NCBI GenBank assembly: GCA_003483745.1
Contig: DMYD01000028.1
Span: 62,001 to 126,000, forward strand
Direction of reading: 5' to 3'
Source of the DNA: Roseburia sp.
GTDB lineage: Bacteria > Bacillota > Clostridia > Lachnospirales > Lachnospiraceae
Length of the DNA: 64,000 bases
Position 1 is the first letter of the stretch; each line of letters begins with the position of its first letter. The translations under genes were made by a program, and so were the position numbers. The notes beneath the pieces are model-generated. The model worked only from the letters and a program-made list of their open reading frames with translations. It did no database searches and was not told where the DNA came from. Below are positions 27,199-36,660 of the stretch, piece after piece.

Positions 27199-28260
27199 AT
27201 GAAAGAGTGCATGGAAAATAAAGTGATGCAGGAAGATATTGAATCACTGGTAAACAGTGATCTTCCGGTGCAGCAGCTCGAGGGCAGGACCGTTCTTGTG
27301 ACCGGTGCAACCGGACTGATCGGTTCCCAGATGGTATATCTGCTTGCATGTTATAACCGTATGCGCAGCTTAAATGTCAGAATCATTGCCATGGTGCGCA
27401 ACAGGGAGAAGGCAAAAAAGCTTTTTTCCCACCTGATTGACAGGGGCGATGTATCATTATTTATTGCAGATGTCAATGAAACTCTTACATTAGATTCCCC
27501 GGTTGACTATATTATCCATGGAGCGAGTGCGACGAGTTCGAAATATTTTGTGTCACATCCGGTTGAGACGATTCATACAGCGATTGACGGTACAGCTAAT
27601 ATCTTAAAACTTGCAGCACAAAAACAGGTAAAGAGTATGATATATCTGTCCTCACTGGAAGTATACGGAACGCCGCAGCCAGATCAGGAGAAAATCAGAG
27701 AGGCGGATTATGGTTATATTGAGCCGCTCAATGTGCGAAGCAGTTATTCCGAGGGCAAGCGTATGGTGGAATGTCTTTGTGCTTCTTATGCAAAGGAATA
27801 TGAGGTGCCGGTAAAGATTGCAAGGTTATCCCAGACATTTGGCCCGGGCGTTACTTATGAGGATGGCAGAGTGTTTGCAGAATTTGCACGTTGTGCGCTT
27901 GAGCAGAAAAACATCGTGCTCCACACACAGGGGCGTACGGTGCGAAGCTACTGTTACACTAAAGATGCACTTTCCGCGCTGCTGTATATACTGTTGCATG
28001 GCAAAACAGGCGAAGCCTACAATGTGACCAATATGGACACTGCGATTTCCATTAAAGATATGGCAGATATGGTCTGTGAGACGATTGGCAATGGAAAGAT
28101 AAAGACCGTCATTGACATACCGGAAGATGTCTCTGCCTTTGGGTATAATCCGGAGATGATCATCCGGTTAGACAGCAGCAGACTGATGGAACTGGGATGG
28201 ACAGCAACAACTGGGATGGAAGAGATGTTTGTACGGTTGGCAGATGGATTTGTAAGGTAG
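27199..28260 (+). CDS. NAD-dependent epimerase/dehydratase (extended SDR) next to the TarI-like gene
   Basis: GGAGG at 27188-27192 abuts the in-frame ATG at 27193 and is spaced 6 bp from ATG 27199, so I use 27199 (353 residues). The protein has VLVTGATGLIGSQM (GxxGxxG), YLSSLEVYG, and SSYSEGKR with the Y-x3-K catalytic pair, plus a C-terminal sugar-domain YCYTKDAL. It resembles UDP-glucuronate decarboxylase/dTDP-glucose dehydratase-type SDRs. As the direct neighbour of a cytidylyltransferase it may make or modify a CDP-linked alcohol or sugar; a TarJ-like reductase role is possible but unproven. Confidence 0.85.
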   Translation: MKECMENKVMQEDIESLVNSDLPVQQLEGRTVLVTGATGLIGSQMVYLLACYNRMRSLNVRIIAMVRNREKAKKLFSHLIDRGDVSLFIADVNETLTLDSPVDYIIHGASATSSKYFVSHPVETIHTAIDGTANILKLAAQKQVKSMIYLSSLEVYGTPQPDQEKIREADYGYIEPLNVRSSYSEGKRMVECLCASYAKEYEVPVKIARLSQTFGPGVTYEDGRVFAEFARCALEQKNIVLHTQGRTVRSYCYTKDALSALLYILLHGKTGEAYNVTNMDTAISIKDMADMVCETIGNGKIKTVIDIPEDVSAFGYNPEMIIRLDSSRLMELGWTATTGMEEMFVRLADGFVR

Positions 28261-28288
28261 ATAAAAGCAGTTTGTATGAGGAGTAAAG

Positions 28289-29485
28289 ATGGCAAAACAG
28301 AATGAAGAACCAAAAGCGAAAATGGGGAAAAAAATGTGGATCCGGTGGTTTATCTCACAGTATATTCTGCCGGTAAAGAAGAATAAAATCGTTTTTTCAC
28401 AGTTTGGAGGAAAAGGTTATGGATGTAATCCGCGTGCAATCTGTGATGAATTTCTGCGAAGAGACGAAGGTTATGATCTGGTATGGATTCTGGGAAAGAG
28501 CCAGACGAGGGAAAAAGCAGGTATTCCGGACGGTGTAAGGACAGTGACAGGAGATCTGTCAATGAGTGAACTTGCGACAGCGAAAGTCTGGATCAACAAT
28601 ATCCATTTTAATTTTCTGTTAGAGAAGGGATTAAAGAAAAGACCGCAGACGATTTATCTGAATACATTTCACGGCGGAATTACCATAAAAAATGAAGGAA
28701 CAGACAAACATACCTACAAACCGAATAAGAAACTGAGTAAAAAAGAACAGATGTATCGTCTGGATGCATCTTATGTGGACTATATTACCAGTGGATGTGA
28801 TATGGAGAATCATGTACTGGAAGAATTTTTCTTTGGAAATGGAGAAATCGTAAAGCTTGGAGATGCCAGAACTGACATGCTCATCAACGGAGCACCGGAG
28901 ATTGAGAAGAAAGTAAGGGAATTTTATCAGATTTCGGCTGATACTAAAATCGCGATCTATGCACCGACGTTTCGCTCCGACATGAAGCTGAACTGGTATC
29001 AGCTTAATTATGAGGAAATATTAGATACATTAGAAAAGGAGACAAAAAGTCCATGGGTGATGCTGATCCGTCTGCATCCACGTTTAGCAGGTCAGACAAA
29101 AAAAATCGTTCCGGATTCGCCGCATTTTATAGACGCGGGCAATTATCCGGATATGCAGGAACTATCAGCAGCATCGGACCTGATGATTTCTGATTATTCT
29201 TCCGTTATCACAGATTTTATGTTTACCAGAAGACCGGCGTATATGTATGTTCCGGATCTTGATCAGTACCTGAAATCAAGGGGGCTTTATTTTACGATGG
29301 AAGAGCTGCCATTCCCTTATGCGAGGACAACGGAAGAATTGATCACCTGCATGAAAGAATTTGACCAGAGAGCATATGAGGGGAAAGTAGATCAGTTTAT
29401 TGAAAAAATCGGCTGTATCAATGATGGAAAATCAGCGAAAAGGATTGTCGATTTTCTGATCGAAAAGATGAATCAGAAAAAATAA
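28289..29485 (+). CDS. CDP-glycerol:glycerophosphotransferase family protein (TagB/TagF-like)
   Basis: A 398-residue member of the same family as the genes at 21626 and 24630 and closest in length to the first. Motifs: VFSQFGGKGYGCNPRAI, LVWILGK, YLNTFHGGITIKNEG in place of the usual WHG (the catalytic His is retained), LGDARTD, IYAPTFRSD, LIRLHPRL and ISDYSSVITDFMF. It likely transfers a polyol phosphate during priming or branching. With three paralogues, the polymer probably has at least two kinds of phosphodiester link, or a primer unit plus a main chain. A GAGGAG site lies upstream. Confidence 0.92.
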   Translation: MAKQNEEPKAKMGKKMWIRWFISQYILPVKKNKIVFSQFGGKGYGCNPRAICDEFLRRDEGYDLVWILGKSQTREKAGIPDGVRTVTGDLSMSELATAKVWINNIHFNFLLEKGLKKRPQTIYLNTFHGGITIKNEGTDKHTYKPNKKLSKKEQMYRLDASYVDYITSGCDMENHVLEEFFFGNGEIVKLGDARTDMLINGAPEIEKKVREFYQISADTKIAIYAPTFRSDMKLNWYQLNYEEILDTLEKETKSPWVMLIRLHPRLAGQTKKIVPDSPHFIDAGNYPDMQELSAASDLMISDYSSVITDFMFTRRPAYMYVPDLDQYLKSRGLYFTMEELPFPYARTTEELITCMKEFDQRAYEGKVDQFIEKIGCINDGKSAKRIVDFLIEKMNQKK

Positions 29486-29502
29486 ATGGGGTGCAACAGC
29501 TT

Positions 29503-30906
29503 ATGAGTGAACAGAAAAATATAGTGAAAAGAGCGTACGGAGCAATCAAAAGAAGGATGACATTGACTCCTGATGTGGAGAAACAGCCTGTTACAGATCA
29601 AAAGAAATTCCGCATTATGCTTCTTACGAACCGTGATTCTGACAATATAGGAGATCAGATGATCGAAGCATGTGACATAGCACTGATCAAAACTGTAATG
29701 AAAAATCTGAATATTCCGGAAGATGGATATGAATTAGTCAGCAGGGCAGCTTCGATTGTTTCTAAGTATGTCAAGGCGAAGAACAAAGATGAATCATTGT
29801 TAAAACCGGCGCGCAGAAAGATAAACGAATGTGATCTGATCATATTTGGTGGGGCACCGGTATTTAATTATAAATATCAGATCTTTTATGAGAGAACAGC
29901 TGTAACGTTAGAACTAGCGCAGGAATACAATAAGCAGGTTATGTTTTCTGCGATTGGCATTGAGGACTACGACGAGGCAAGTCCAAAGTGCCAGCGTTTA
30001 AAGGAAGCGTTAAATCTTGGATGTGTTAAACAGATTACAACGCGGGATGGAATGGAAGAATTATCAAAATATAAGGAAAATGAAAAGATACACATTGAAA
30101 AAGTAGCAGATCCGGTTGTATTCGCAAAACAGATATTTTGCGATTATACAAAGGTAAATCATAAGAAAAATAAGAAAGTGGGACTTTTTGTTTTTCGAGA
30201 AAATGGTTTTGTGGATAATCATATTCCTTTTACAGGAGCAGAGCAGGCAAAGCTGTGGAAGGAGATCACCCGTATCTTAACAGAAAAGGGATATAATTAT
30301 GAACTGATCACCAGTGGCTACTTGAAAGATGAAGCATTTTTAGATCTTTTAGTCCGTGATTATGGATTTCCAGAAAAAAAATGTGTGTTTAATATGAATG
30401 AGACAGAAAAATTAGCACAGAAGATAGCATCCTATGACGCAATTATTTCCTGTCGCCTGCATCCGAATATTGTTGCTTATTCCATGGATATTCCGGCAGT
30501 CAGTCTGATCTGGAATCCTAAGATAACAGGTTTTTATGAAAGCATCGGATATCCGGAGCGTGCGATTGATGTGACAACTGCGAAAGCAGAAGACATTGTA
30601 GAGAAGATGGAAGATGCGATGGCTCAGGGAATCGTGAAAGACAACGGGTATCTGATGAGTGTGTACCGTACGTTGTTTGAAGGAATCCGGGATGCGATAG
30701 AGTGGTCTGATAAAACAATACAGCCGTATGATTATATGACGCTGACAGAAAATCTTTCACATTTTTCCGGAACATCAGAAGACGAAAAAGAAGAAAAAAT
30801 AAAAAGAAAGTTCCGAAGAACTTATAATACACTGAATGATTATCAGAAAAAAATAAACAAATTAAATCAAAAAATAAAGATGTTAGAAAAGGAAAAACAG
30901 CAATAG
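29503..30906 (+). CDS. Polysaccharide pyruvyl transferase family protein
   Basis: I prefer ATG 29503 (467 residues) over an in-frame GTG at 29491, which has no ribosome binding site; the GGGG before 29503 is only modest. The protein has the CsaB/WcaK-like layout: RDSDNIGDQMIEACD, IIFGGAPVF, TTRDGMEEL, and the conserved SCRLHPNIVAYSMDIPAVSL block. The family adds ketal-linked pyruvate from PEP to glycans, though many members act on other substrates. The last 40 residues are a Lys/Asn-rich coiled coil, unusual for the family. It sits between a TagF-like gene and TagD. Confidence 0.88.
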   Translation: MSEQKNIVKRAYGAIKRRMTLTPDVEKQPVTDQKKFRIMLLTNRDSDNIGDQMIEACDIALIKTVMKNLNIPEDGYELVSRAASIVSKYVKAKNKDESLLKPARRKINECDLIIFGGAPVFNYKYQIFYERTAVTLELAQEYNKQVMFSAIGIEDYDEASPKCQRLKEALNLGCVKQITTRDGMEELSKYKENEKIHIEKVADPVVFAKQIFCDYTKVNHKKNKKVGLFVFRENGFVDNHIPFTGAEQAKLWKEITRILTEKGYNYELITSGYLKDEAFLDLLVRDYGFPEKKCVFNMNETEKLAQKIASYDAIISCRLHPNIVAYSMDIPAVSLIWNPKITGFYESIGYPERAIDVTTAKAEDIVEKMEDAMAQGIVKDNGYLMSVYRTLFEGIRDAIEWSDKTIQPYDYMTLTENLSHFSGTSEDEKEEKIKRKFRRTYNTLNDYQKKINKLNQKIKMLEKEKQQ

Positions 30907-30917
30907 GAGATGGGGAA

Positions 30918-31316
30918 ATGAAAAAAGTAATTACCTATGGGACATTTGACCTGCTGCATTATGGACATATCAATCTGCTGCAGAGAGCAAGGGCGCAGGG
31001 AGATTATCTGATCGTGGCGTTGTCGACCGATGAGTTTAACTGGAACGAAAAACAGAAGGTCTGCTATTTTAATTATGAGCAGAGAAAGAAACTGTTAGAG
31101 GCAATCCGTTATGTGGATCTGGTAATCCCAGAAACCTGCTGGGAGCAGAAAATCTCAGATGTCAAAGAATTTAAGGTAGATACATTTGTGATGGGAGATG
31201 ACTGGAAAGGAAAATTCGATTTCCTGAAAGAATACTGTGAGGTGGTTTATCTGCCGAGAACACCGGAGATATCGACGACACAGATCAAAGAAAATTTAAA
31301 AAACAGGGATAATTAA
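30918..31316 (+). CDS. tagD: Glycerol-3-phosphate cytidylyltransferase
   Basis: A 132-residue protein of the normal TagD length. MKKVITYGTFDLLHYGHINL contains the HxGH nucleotide-binding motif, and RTPEISTTQI is the RTxxISTTxI motif near the C-terminus. It makes CDP-glycerol from CTP and glycerol-3-phosphate, the donor for the three TagB/TagF-like enzymes upstream and possibly for LicD. Last gene of operon C, with GGAGATGGGG just before the start. Its presence beside the TarI-like enzyme suggests that both CDP-glycerol and a second CDP-polyol are made. Confidence 0.95.
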   Translation: MKKVITYGTFDLLHYGHINLLQRARAQGDYLIVALSTDEFNWNEKQKVCYFNYEQRKKLLEAIRYVDLVIPETCWEQKISDVKEFKVDTFVMGDDWKGKFDFLKEYCEVVYLPRTPEISTTQIKENLKNRDN

Positions 31317-31415
31317 GCAGATATAATACCGGAAGACGCATTCAGCTCTCGCTGAATATAGTTTTGCATGTTTGAATACAGTTGCTGGAATACTGGCAGG
31401 AGTGATCAGTAACAT

Positions 31416-31459
31416 AAAAACCCCCAATCTATGGAAAAACATAGACTGGGGGCTTTTTT
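31416..31459. terminator. Bidirectional terminator between convergent genes
   Basis: A 13-bp stem (31421-31433 with 31440-31452, one mismatch) has an A-run on its left and a T-run on its right, so it can end both the teichoic-acid operon (+) and the beta-helix gene (-). The stretch 31317-31415 upstream holds no gene that I can see. Confidence 0.93.
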
Positions 31460-31483
31460 ATGACGCTGCTATATTGTGTTGCT

Positions 31484-33517
31484 TTATTTAACAGAAACTG
31501 TCTTGCTGGAAGTTCCTGTCAGAGTGATCTTTGCATTTGGGGCAGCTGCCGCAGGAACGACTTTGTAATAAAAACGTTTCTTTGATTTTACTGTCTTAGA
31601 AACATCTGTATAACGTGTTTTTTTGCCTTTTACAGTTGCAATCTTTTTAAAACCGCTGTTTGAGGAAGTGGAGCGGTAAACGATATAGTAGCCGGCATCT
31701 TTTGATTTTTTCCAGCTTAAAGTAATTTTTTTTCCTTTTTTTGAAGCTTTGAATGCGGTCGGTGCGGAGATGTTTTTGTGCACTTTCTGGTTGACGATCG
31801 CTGCATTGGTTTTGTTTTTGCTAAACTTATTGACGCCGATCGTACCTTTTACATCGCCGGTTGTTACAAGCGGATTGGAATTGCTTTGGAATGTATTGTC
31901 AGAGATATCAACTTTACCGTTATAAACAAGCAGACCAGGTTTTCCGGCACCTGTAACTTTATTTTTGTTTATCGTGATCAGATATTTGTAATTACCAGGA
32001 TTTAAGGCAATGGAATCATTGTTACACTTTGAAATCGTATTGGAAGTAATTTTTAAGTTGGATTTTAGACCAACGACTACGCAGGCAGAATTGCTGCCGT
32101 TTGAAATTTTATTCTGGCTGATCTCACTGACTGCAGAACCGTCTGTGAAAATGGAGATTCCTTTGCTCTTTGTGATCTTATTCTTTTTGATGGAAGAGAT
32201 CGAACTTTTCTCTGCTGCGATACCGTGTTTTCCACTGGAAGAGATCGTATTACCTGTGATCGACGTCTCTTTTGCATCCTGCGTCCAGATACCGTAACCA
32301 CTGGATTTGATTGTGTTGTTAGCGATAGTGACACCGCTGATATAATAATCTCCGGCAGGGATGCGGTCGCCATCTCCACCTTTGTTGCTGCTGTTTAACT
32401 GGTAGCCGCCGATATAGATACCGCTGTTGTCATAGGTGGAAAATGGATCCTTTCCGCTGCAGGTGATCTGATTATTCTCAATGACGATTTGCTGATCTGC
32501 CGGTGGTGCCACATATTTCGTGGAGGTGGAAGAAACAGGTCCGTTTTTGGAGTTGGTGCTTGTTGCAAGGAAAGTTCCACTTTCACGGATGGAATACAGA
32601 CAGATTCCACGCTGGGAATTGCTGATCGTATTGTTGGAAATGGTACAGTTGATCCAGTTCATGGACTGGATTGCAGCACTTTTTATATTCTTGAAGCTGC
32701 AGTTTGTAATGCGGACACCTTTTACATAGTTGTTCAGGATCGCAGTATGGCTTCCGACACCACGTGGAACATTGTCAAAAGTACACTGATCAATGGTAAC
32801 ATTTTGCATATTGAGATCTTCGGAAACGTAACCATTGATGTGGGAAGCAATCAGGACATCTAACTGGATCGCTTCAAAGTAGAGTGTATTTTTGGATTCG
32901 AGTACCTGATCTTTGAAGGTACAGTTTCGGATCGTCAGACCATTTACACCAGCAACTTCCATCAGGTGCGCATTTTTGGCATTGCGGATCGTTAAATTCT
33001 GGAGTGTGACATTTGCGGCGTGTGCTGCCTTAAATGCGGTAGAATTATTGCCGTTTTCATTCCAGGTACCACCGTCAATGGTAATATTCTGGTAGTAGTA
33101 GCCGGTGTTTGTGTCTTCGGTATCACCGACTTTTAACATGTTTGTACCTCTGTTTTTTGTCTGTGTGAAAGTAACGCCGTTCGTTACTAAACAGGTATTG
33201 CTGTAAATATGAAGGCAGTTGTTTAAAGTGTAAGAACCTGCCGGTACGATTACCTGATATGGCCGGCTCTCTGTGGCAGAATCCCTCGCTTCGTTCAATG
33301 CGTTCTGAATGGCACTGGAAATACCATACTGTGCAATTTCATCCTGTGATACATTGCGTGTGACGTATGCAACTTTCGATGCACCTGTGTATGTTGTTTC
33401 TAAGGAAGAAGTTTCCGCTGGTAATTCCGTACAAAAGGCGGTTGTATTTCCGGAAATGATCAGAAACGAACTTAAGAAACAACAGAAAACAGTTTTTTTC
33501 AAGATTTTCCATTTCAT
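31484..33517 (-). CDS. Secreted right-handed beta-helix protein with C-terminal Fn3
   Basis: An AAGGGG site lies 9 bp before the second in-frame ATG (33515-33517) and only 3 bp before the first (33521-33523), so I use 33517 (677 residues). A signal peptide (KWKILKKTVFCCFLSSFLIISG) is followed by about 500 residues of parallel beta-helix coils with repeated IxxNxI ladders (ITSNTISKCNN, ITGNTISSSG), as in pectate-lyase-like and NosD-like proteins. The last ~95 residues are one Fn3 module. Carbohydrate or wall binding/lyase activity is plausible, but no catalytic residues can be assigned. Clear paralogue of the next gene. Confidence 0.87.
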   Translation of the reverse strand: MKWKILKKTVFCCFLSSFLIISGNTTAFCTELPAETSSLETTYTGASKVAYVTRNVSQDEIAQYGISSAIQNALNEARDSATESRPYQVIVPAGSYTLNNCLHIYSNTCLVTNGVTFTQTKNRGTNMLKVGDTEDTNTGYYYQNITIDGGTWNENGNNSTAFKAAHAANVTLQNLTIRNAKNAHLMEVAGVNGLTIRNCTFKDQVLESKNTLYFEAIQLDVLIASHINGYVSEDLNMQNVTIDQCTFDNVPRGVGSHTAILNNYVKGVRITNCSFKNIKSAAIQSMNWINCTISNNTISNSQRGICLYSIRESGTFLATSTNSKNGPVSSTSTKYVAPPADQQIVIENNQITCSGKDPFSTYDNSGIYIGGYQLNSSNKGGDGDRIPAGDYYISGVTIANNTIKSSGYGIWTQDAKETSITGNTISSSGKHGIAAEKSSISSIKKNKITKSKGISIFTDGSAVSEISQNKISNGSNSACVVVGLKSNLKITSNTISKCNNDSIALNPGNYKYLITINKNKVTGAGKPGLLVYNGKVDISDNTFQSNSNPLVTTGDVKGTIGVNKFSKNKTNAAIVNQKVHKNISAPTAFKASKKGKKITLSWKKSKDAGYYIVYRSTSSNSGFKKIATVKGKKTRYTDVSKTVKSKKRFYYKVVPAAAAPNAKITLTGTSSKTVSVK

Positions 33518-33581
33518 AAACATATTCCCCTTTCCATCAATAAATGAAGTTTATTATAATATAATTTTAACATAAATCATC

Positions 33582-36563
33582 TTATTTTTTAAAAGTTTTT
33601 TTGGAAACGATCTTACTGTCCGAACTAAACAGAGTGACGTTTTTATTGACCGTTTTTTTGCAGGCAACAACCTTATAGTAATATTTGGTATTTTTCTTCA
33701 GCTTTCTGCTGATATAAGAGGTGACATCCGGGTTTGAAATGGTAGCAATTTTTTTGTATTTTCCTTTTTTGGATGTCGCACGGTAAATACGATAGCTGTC
33801 TGCATTTTTTACCTTTTTCCAGGAAATCTGGATTTTGTTTTTGCCGAGTGTCTTTGCCTTTACAGAGGACGGAGTAGAGACAATGGCATATTTTTTGGTC
33901 TTATGCGTATTGGTGCTGGAGGTAATCTGTGCAGTATTGCTTTTATTCTTCTGGAGTTTGTTTTTGTAAATGGTTCCATTGGCATTTCCACGTATACGGA
34001 TTGCATTCTTACAGTACTTAATGGTATTCCCTGTAATGGAAAATTTTCCGGAATCAATGCGGATGCCGGAATCAACACGGAAACCGGCAGCTTTTGACGA
34101 ATCTCCCAGTGAATTTGAGGAAATTGTCACAGTTTTATCAGAATCATTATTAACATAGATCTGTGCGGTCTGGCAGCCCTGTACCGTATTACCGGAAATT
34201 TTAATTTTTGCACCGATTTTTCCAATGTTGATTCCTGCCGATTTGCCGGAAGTAATGGTATTGCCTGAGATCTCACCGGTTATGGCATTGTTGTAAAGAA
34301 CAATGCTGTGGTTTGTGCACAGACTCAGTGTATTGTTTGTAATTTTTTGAACCGTATTTCCATTTTGGGAGATACCATAGCCGCCTGTGTTCATAATTTT
34401 ATTATCAGAAATCGTTTGGATGACACAGTCTTTTGCGGTGATTCCGTCTTTGGTACAAAGATTTATAGTGTTTGCATTTAAGACCGGAATACTGACACTG
34501 TTCAGATAAATGCTGCTTTGATTTACCTGTGAAATATTATTGCCGGAAATGGAGGCAGCTTCTCCACAGCGTGCGTAGATACCGTAACCGTTATAGTTGA
34601 AAACAGTATTGTATGTAATCGTGTTTGCCTTTGATTCTAATATGGAAATGCCGCCAAACATAGAATCCGGATAGTTGGAGTTGATGGCATTTCCGTTTAC
34701 CAGATTATTTGAGACCGTGCAGTTGACACTGTCCTCACGCATCTGGATTCCACAACTCTTATTCTGGAAATTATTAAAAATAACCGTATTGTTATCCACG
34801 TAGATGTTTCTTGCATCCTGCATGGTAATGCCGTTCTGATTGGTTGTAATGGTGTTTCCGGTAACTGTCGCGCCGCTGATATAATAATTCGCAGCCGGGA
34901 TCACATCACCGTCGGATGGACGCATGGCAGAAGTAAAATGATATCCGCTGAAGTAGATACCGGTATTTTCGTAATTTTTATTGTAAAGATCACTGCCGCC
35001 TAAAGTAATGGTGTTACCGGAAACCACGATATTCTGGTTGTCTGGCGGTGGATTATAAGTGGATGGCACGTTTGTCGGCATATCACCAAGTTTAGCGATC
35101 GTGGAAGCAAAATAGGAGCCTTCACAGTCACGGAAGATGGAATAAAAAAGGATTCCACGCGGACAATTTGTAATGGTATTGCCGGATACGTTACAGTTTG
35201 TGACCGCCATAAGCTGTACGGCGGCACTTGAAGTATTCAAAAATGTGTTCCCGGTAATATTGATGTCTGTCATATAGCTGTTTAAAATAACCGTATGGGA
35301 ACCGATGCCCCTTGGCACATTTTGAAAAGTACAGCCGGTAATGTTGATGTTACGGTTCATAAGTACTTCCGCTGCATATCCTCCAAAATGCTTTGGATGC
35401 AGGATATCGAGCTGGATCGCTTCATAATAAAGAGTTTTTTTGAGCGTCTGGTTTTGAAAGGTACAGCCGGATAAGTTCAGACCGTCTGTTCCGGCAACTT
35501 CCATCAGATGTGCATCGACTGTGTTTTGCAGGGTGATGTTATGGGCAGTAAAGTTGCTTGCATGTCCGATTTTAATCACCGTGGAACTGTGTCTGTTCTC
35601 GTCAAAGATACCACCATTTTTTCCACCGTCTATGGTAATGTTGGAATAGTAATAACCGGTTGCGGTATCTTTTGACTCACCGACTTTTAACATGTTTCCC
35701 CTGCTTTTGGAATCCTGTGTAAAAGTGACACCGTTCATAAAAAGGTAAGTATTACTTGAAATATACAGGCATTTCGTCAGAGTGTAACTTCCCGGCTCGA
35801 TGATGATTTTGCACGGCAGGGATGCGGTTGCATTCCGGGCTGCATAATCTAAAGCGTCCTGAATGGCTTTGCTTGCACCGGATTTGTTCATGGAAGCTGC
35901 GGAGACATTGATCACATAATAGCCATCAATGACGGTACCGGTGATTTCTGTCGCATCCTCCGTTTCCGATGTCTGTGATTCAGTTTCAGCAGATTCCGTG
36001 GCAGAGAAAATAGTGGATTCCGTGCTCTCGGTTACCTCTGTATTTTCGGCAGGATCGATGCTTTCTGTGTTCTCGGTTGTTTCTGTATTTTCAGTAGTTT
36101 CTGTAAGCCTGGAACTCTCAGAACTTTCAGAACTTTTTGTTTCCCCGGAGTTTTCAGAACTCTCAGAGTTTTTTGTCCCTTCGGAACTTTCAGAGCTCTC
36201 AGAGTCTTTTGTCCCTTCGGAACTTTCAGAGTTCTCAGAGTCTTTTGTCCCTTCGGAACTTTCAGAACTCTCAGAGTCCTTTGTTCCCTCCCCGGAGTTT
36301 TCTGTGTTCTTAGAGCCTTCTGTGCTCTCAGGTTCTTTTGTTCCGCCGGAACTTTCTGTTTCCCCTGCAGGAATAGTAGTTTCAGCGGATTCTAAGGCCT
36401 CTGTATTCTCTATATTTTTAGAATTTTCTGTACTTTCTGTTGCTGTTATGGTAAAAGTATCAGAGCCTGTCTGTGCTGCATGCAGATGTATGACATCAGA
36501 ACATAAGACAGATGTACAAAGCATTACAGCAAGAACTCTGTGCGTGAAATGTTTTTGAAACAT
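33582..36563 (-). CDS. Secreted right-handed beta-helix protein with Ser/Glu-rich repeats and Fn3
   Basis: GGGAGGAA before ATG 36563 picks that start (993 residues) over an ATG nine codons earlier that precedes the ribosome binding site. A signal peptide (VLAVMLCTSVLCSDVIHLHA) is followed by an acidic linker holding five 12-residue repeats of SEGTKDSExSES, then about 600 residues of beta-helix with many SGNTI/ITGNTI turns, and a C-terminal Fn3. The helix start (ASKAIQDALDYAARNAT, GSYTLTKCLYISSNTYL) aligns in order with the smaller paralogue 64 bp downstream, indicating tandem duplication. It is transcribed away from the ligase-like genes. Probably a wall or extracellular glycan-binding protein. 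Confidence 0.87.
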   Translation of the reverse strand: MFQKHFTHRVLAVMLCTSVLCSDVIHLHAAQTGSDTFTITATESTENSKNIENTEALESAETTIPAGETESSGGTKEPESTEGSKNTENSGEGTKDSESSESSEGTKDSENSESSEGTKDSESSESSEGTKNSESSENSGETKSSESSESSRLTETTENTETTENTESIDPAENTEVTESTESTIFSATESAETESQTSETEDATEITGTVIDGYYVINVSAASMNKSGASKAIQDALDYAARNATASLPCKIIIEPGSYTLTKCLYISSNTYLFMNGVTFTQDSKSRGNMLKVGESKDTATGYYYSNITIDGGKNGGIFDENRHSSTVIKIGHASNFTAHNITLQNTVDAHLMEVAGTDGLNLSGCTFQNQTLKKTLYYEAIQLDILHPKHFGGYAAEVLMNRNINITGCTFQNVPRGIGSHTVILNSYMTDINITGNTFLNTSSAAVQLMAVTNCNVSGNTITNCPRGILFYSIFRDCEGSYFASTIAKLGDMPTNVPSTYNPPPDNQNIVVSGNTITLGGSDLYNKNYENTGIYFSGYHFTSAMRPSDGDVIPAANYYISGATVTGNTITTNQNGITMQDARNIYVDNNTVIFNNFQNKSCGIQMREDSVNCTVSNNLVNGNAINSNYPDSMFGGISILESKANTITYNTVFNYNGYGIYARCGEAASISGNNISQVNQSSIYLNSVSIPVLNANTINLCTKDGITAKDCVIQTISDNKIMNTGGYGISQNGNTVQKITNNTLSLCTNHSIVLYNNAITGEISGNTITSGKSAGINIGKIGAKIKISGNTVQGCQTAQIYVNNDSDKTVTISSNSLGDSSKAAGFRVDSGIRIDSGKFSITGNTIKYCKNAIRIRGNANGTIYKNKLQKNKSNTAQITSSTNTHKTKKYAIVSTPSSVKAKTLGKNKIQISWKKVKNADSYRIYRATSKKGKYKKIATISNPDVTSYISRKLKKNTKYYYKVVACKKTVNKNVTLFSSDSKIVSKKTFKK
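36114..36293 (-). repeat. Five tandem 36-bp repeats in the beta-helix protein linker
   Basis: Five 36-bp units encode variants of SEGTKDSESSES. The three central units are almost identical at DNA level, so copy number could vary between strains while keeping the frame. Confidence 0.85.
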
Positions 36564-36599
36564 GAAAAGAATTCCTCCCCCCCTTTGCATAATATGAAT

Positions 36600-36628
36600 A
36601 GTATATCATTTGTGGAGAAAAATGTAAA
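36600..36628 (-). promoter_or_regulatory. Sigma-A promoter of the beta-helix gene
   Basis: On the - strand, TTTACA (36623-36628) and TATACT (36600-36605) are separated by 17 bp, 37 bp before the start at 36563. Confidence 0.78.
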
Positions 36629-36660
36629 ATGAGTGTAAAACAGGGAGGGTGCTGTAAATA

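Noticed and set aside
33546..33580. Promoter for the smaller beta-helix gene (TATAAT-like on the - strand)
   Set aside because: A TATAAT-like box exists in the AT-rich 64-bp gap, but no acceptable -35 element lies 16-18 bp upstream; the gene may be read from the upstream promoter.
35929..36558. 209-codon open frame on the + strand opposite the beta-helix linker
   Set aside because: It is the complement of the Ser/Glu repeats; its Ser/Val/Phe-rich repeated translation is a by-product of the repeats on the other strand.
31484..36563. CRISPR-like or VNTR array in the beta-helix genes
   Set aside because: The periodic pattern is due to protein-level helix coils and linker repeats, with no regular spacer/repeat structure.
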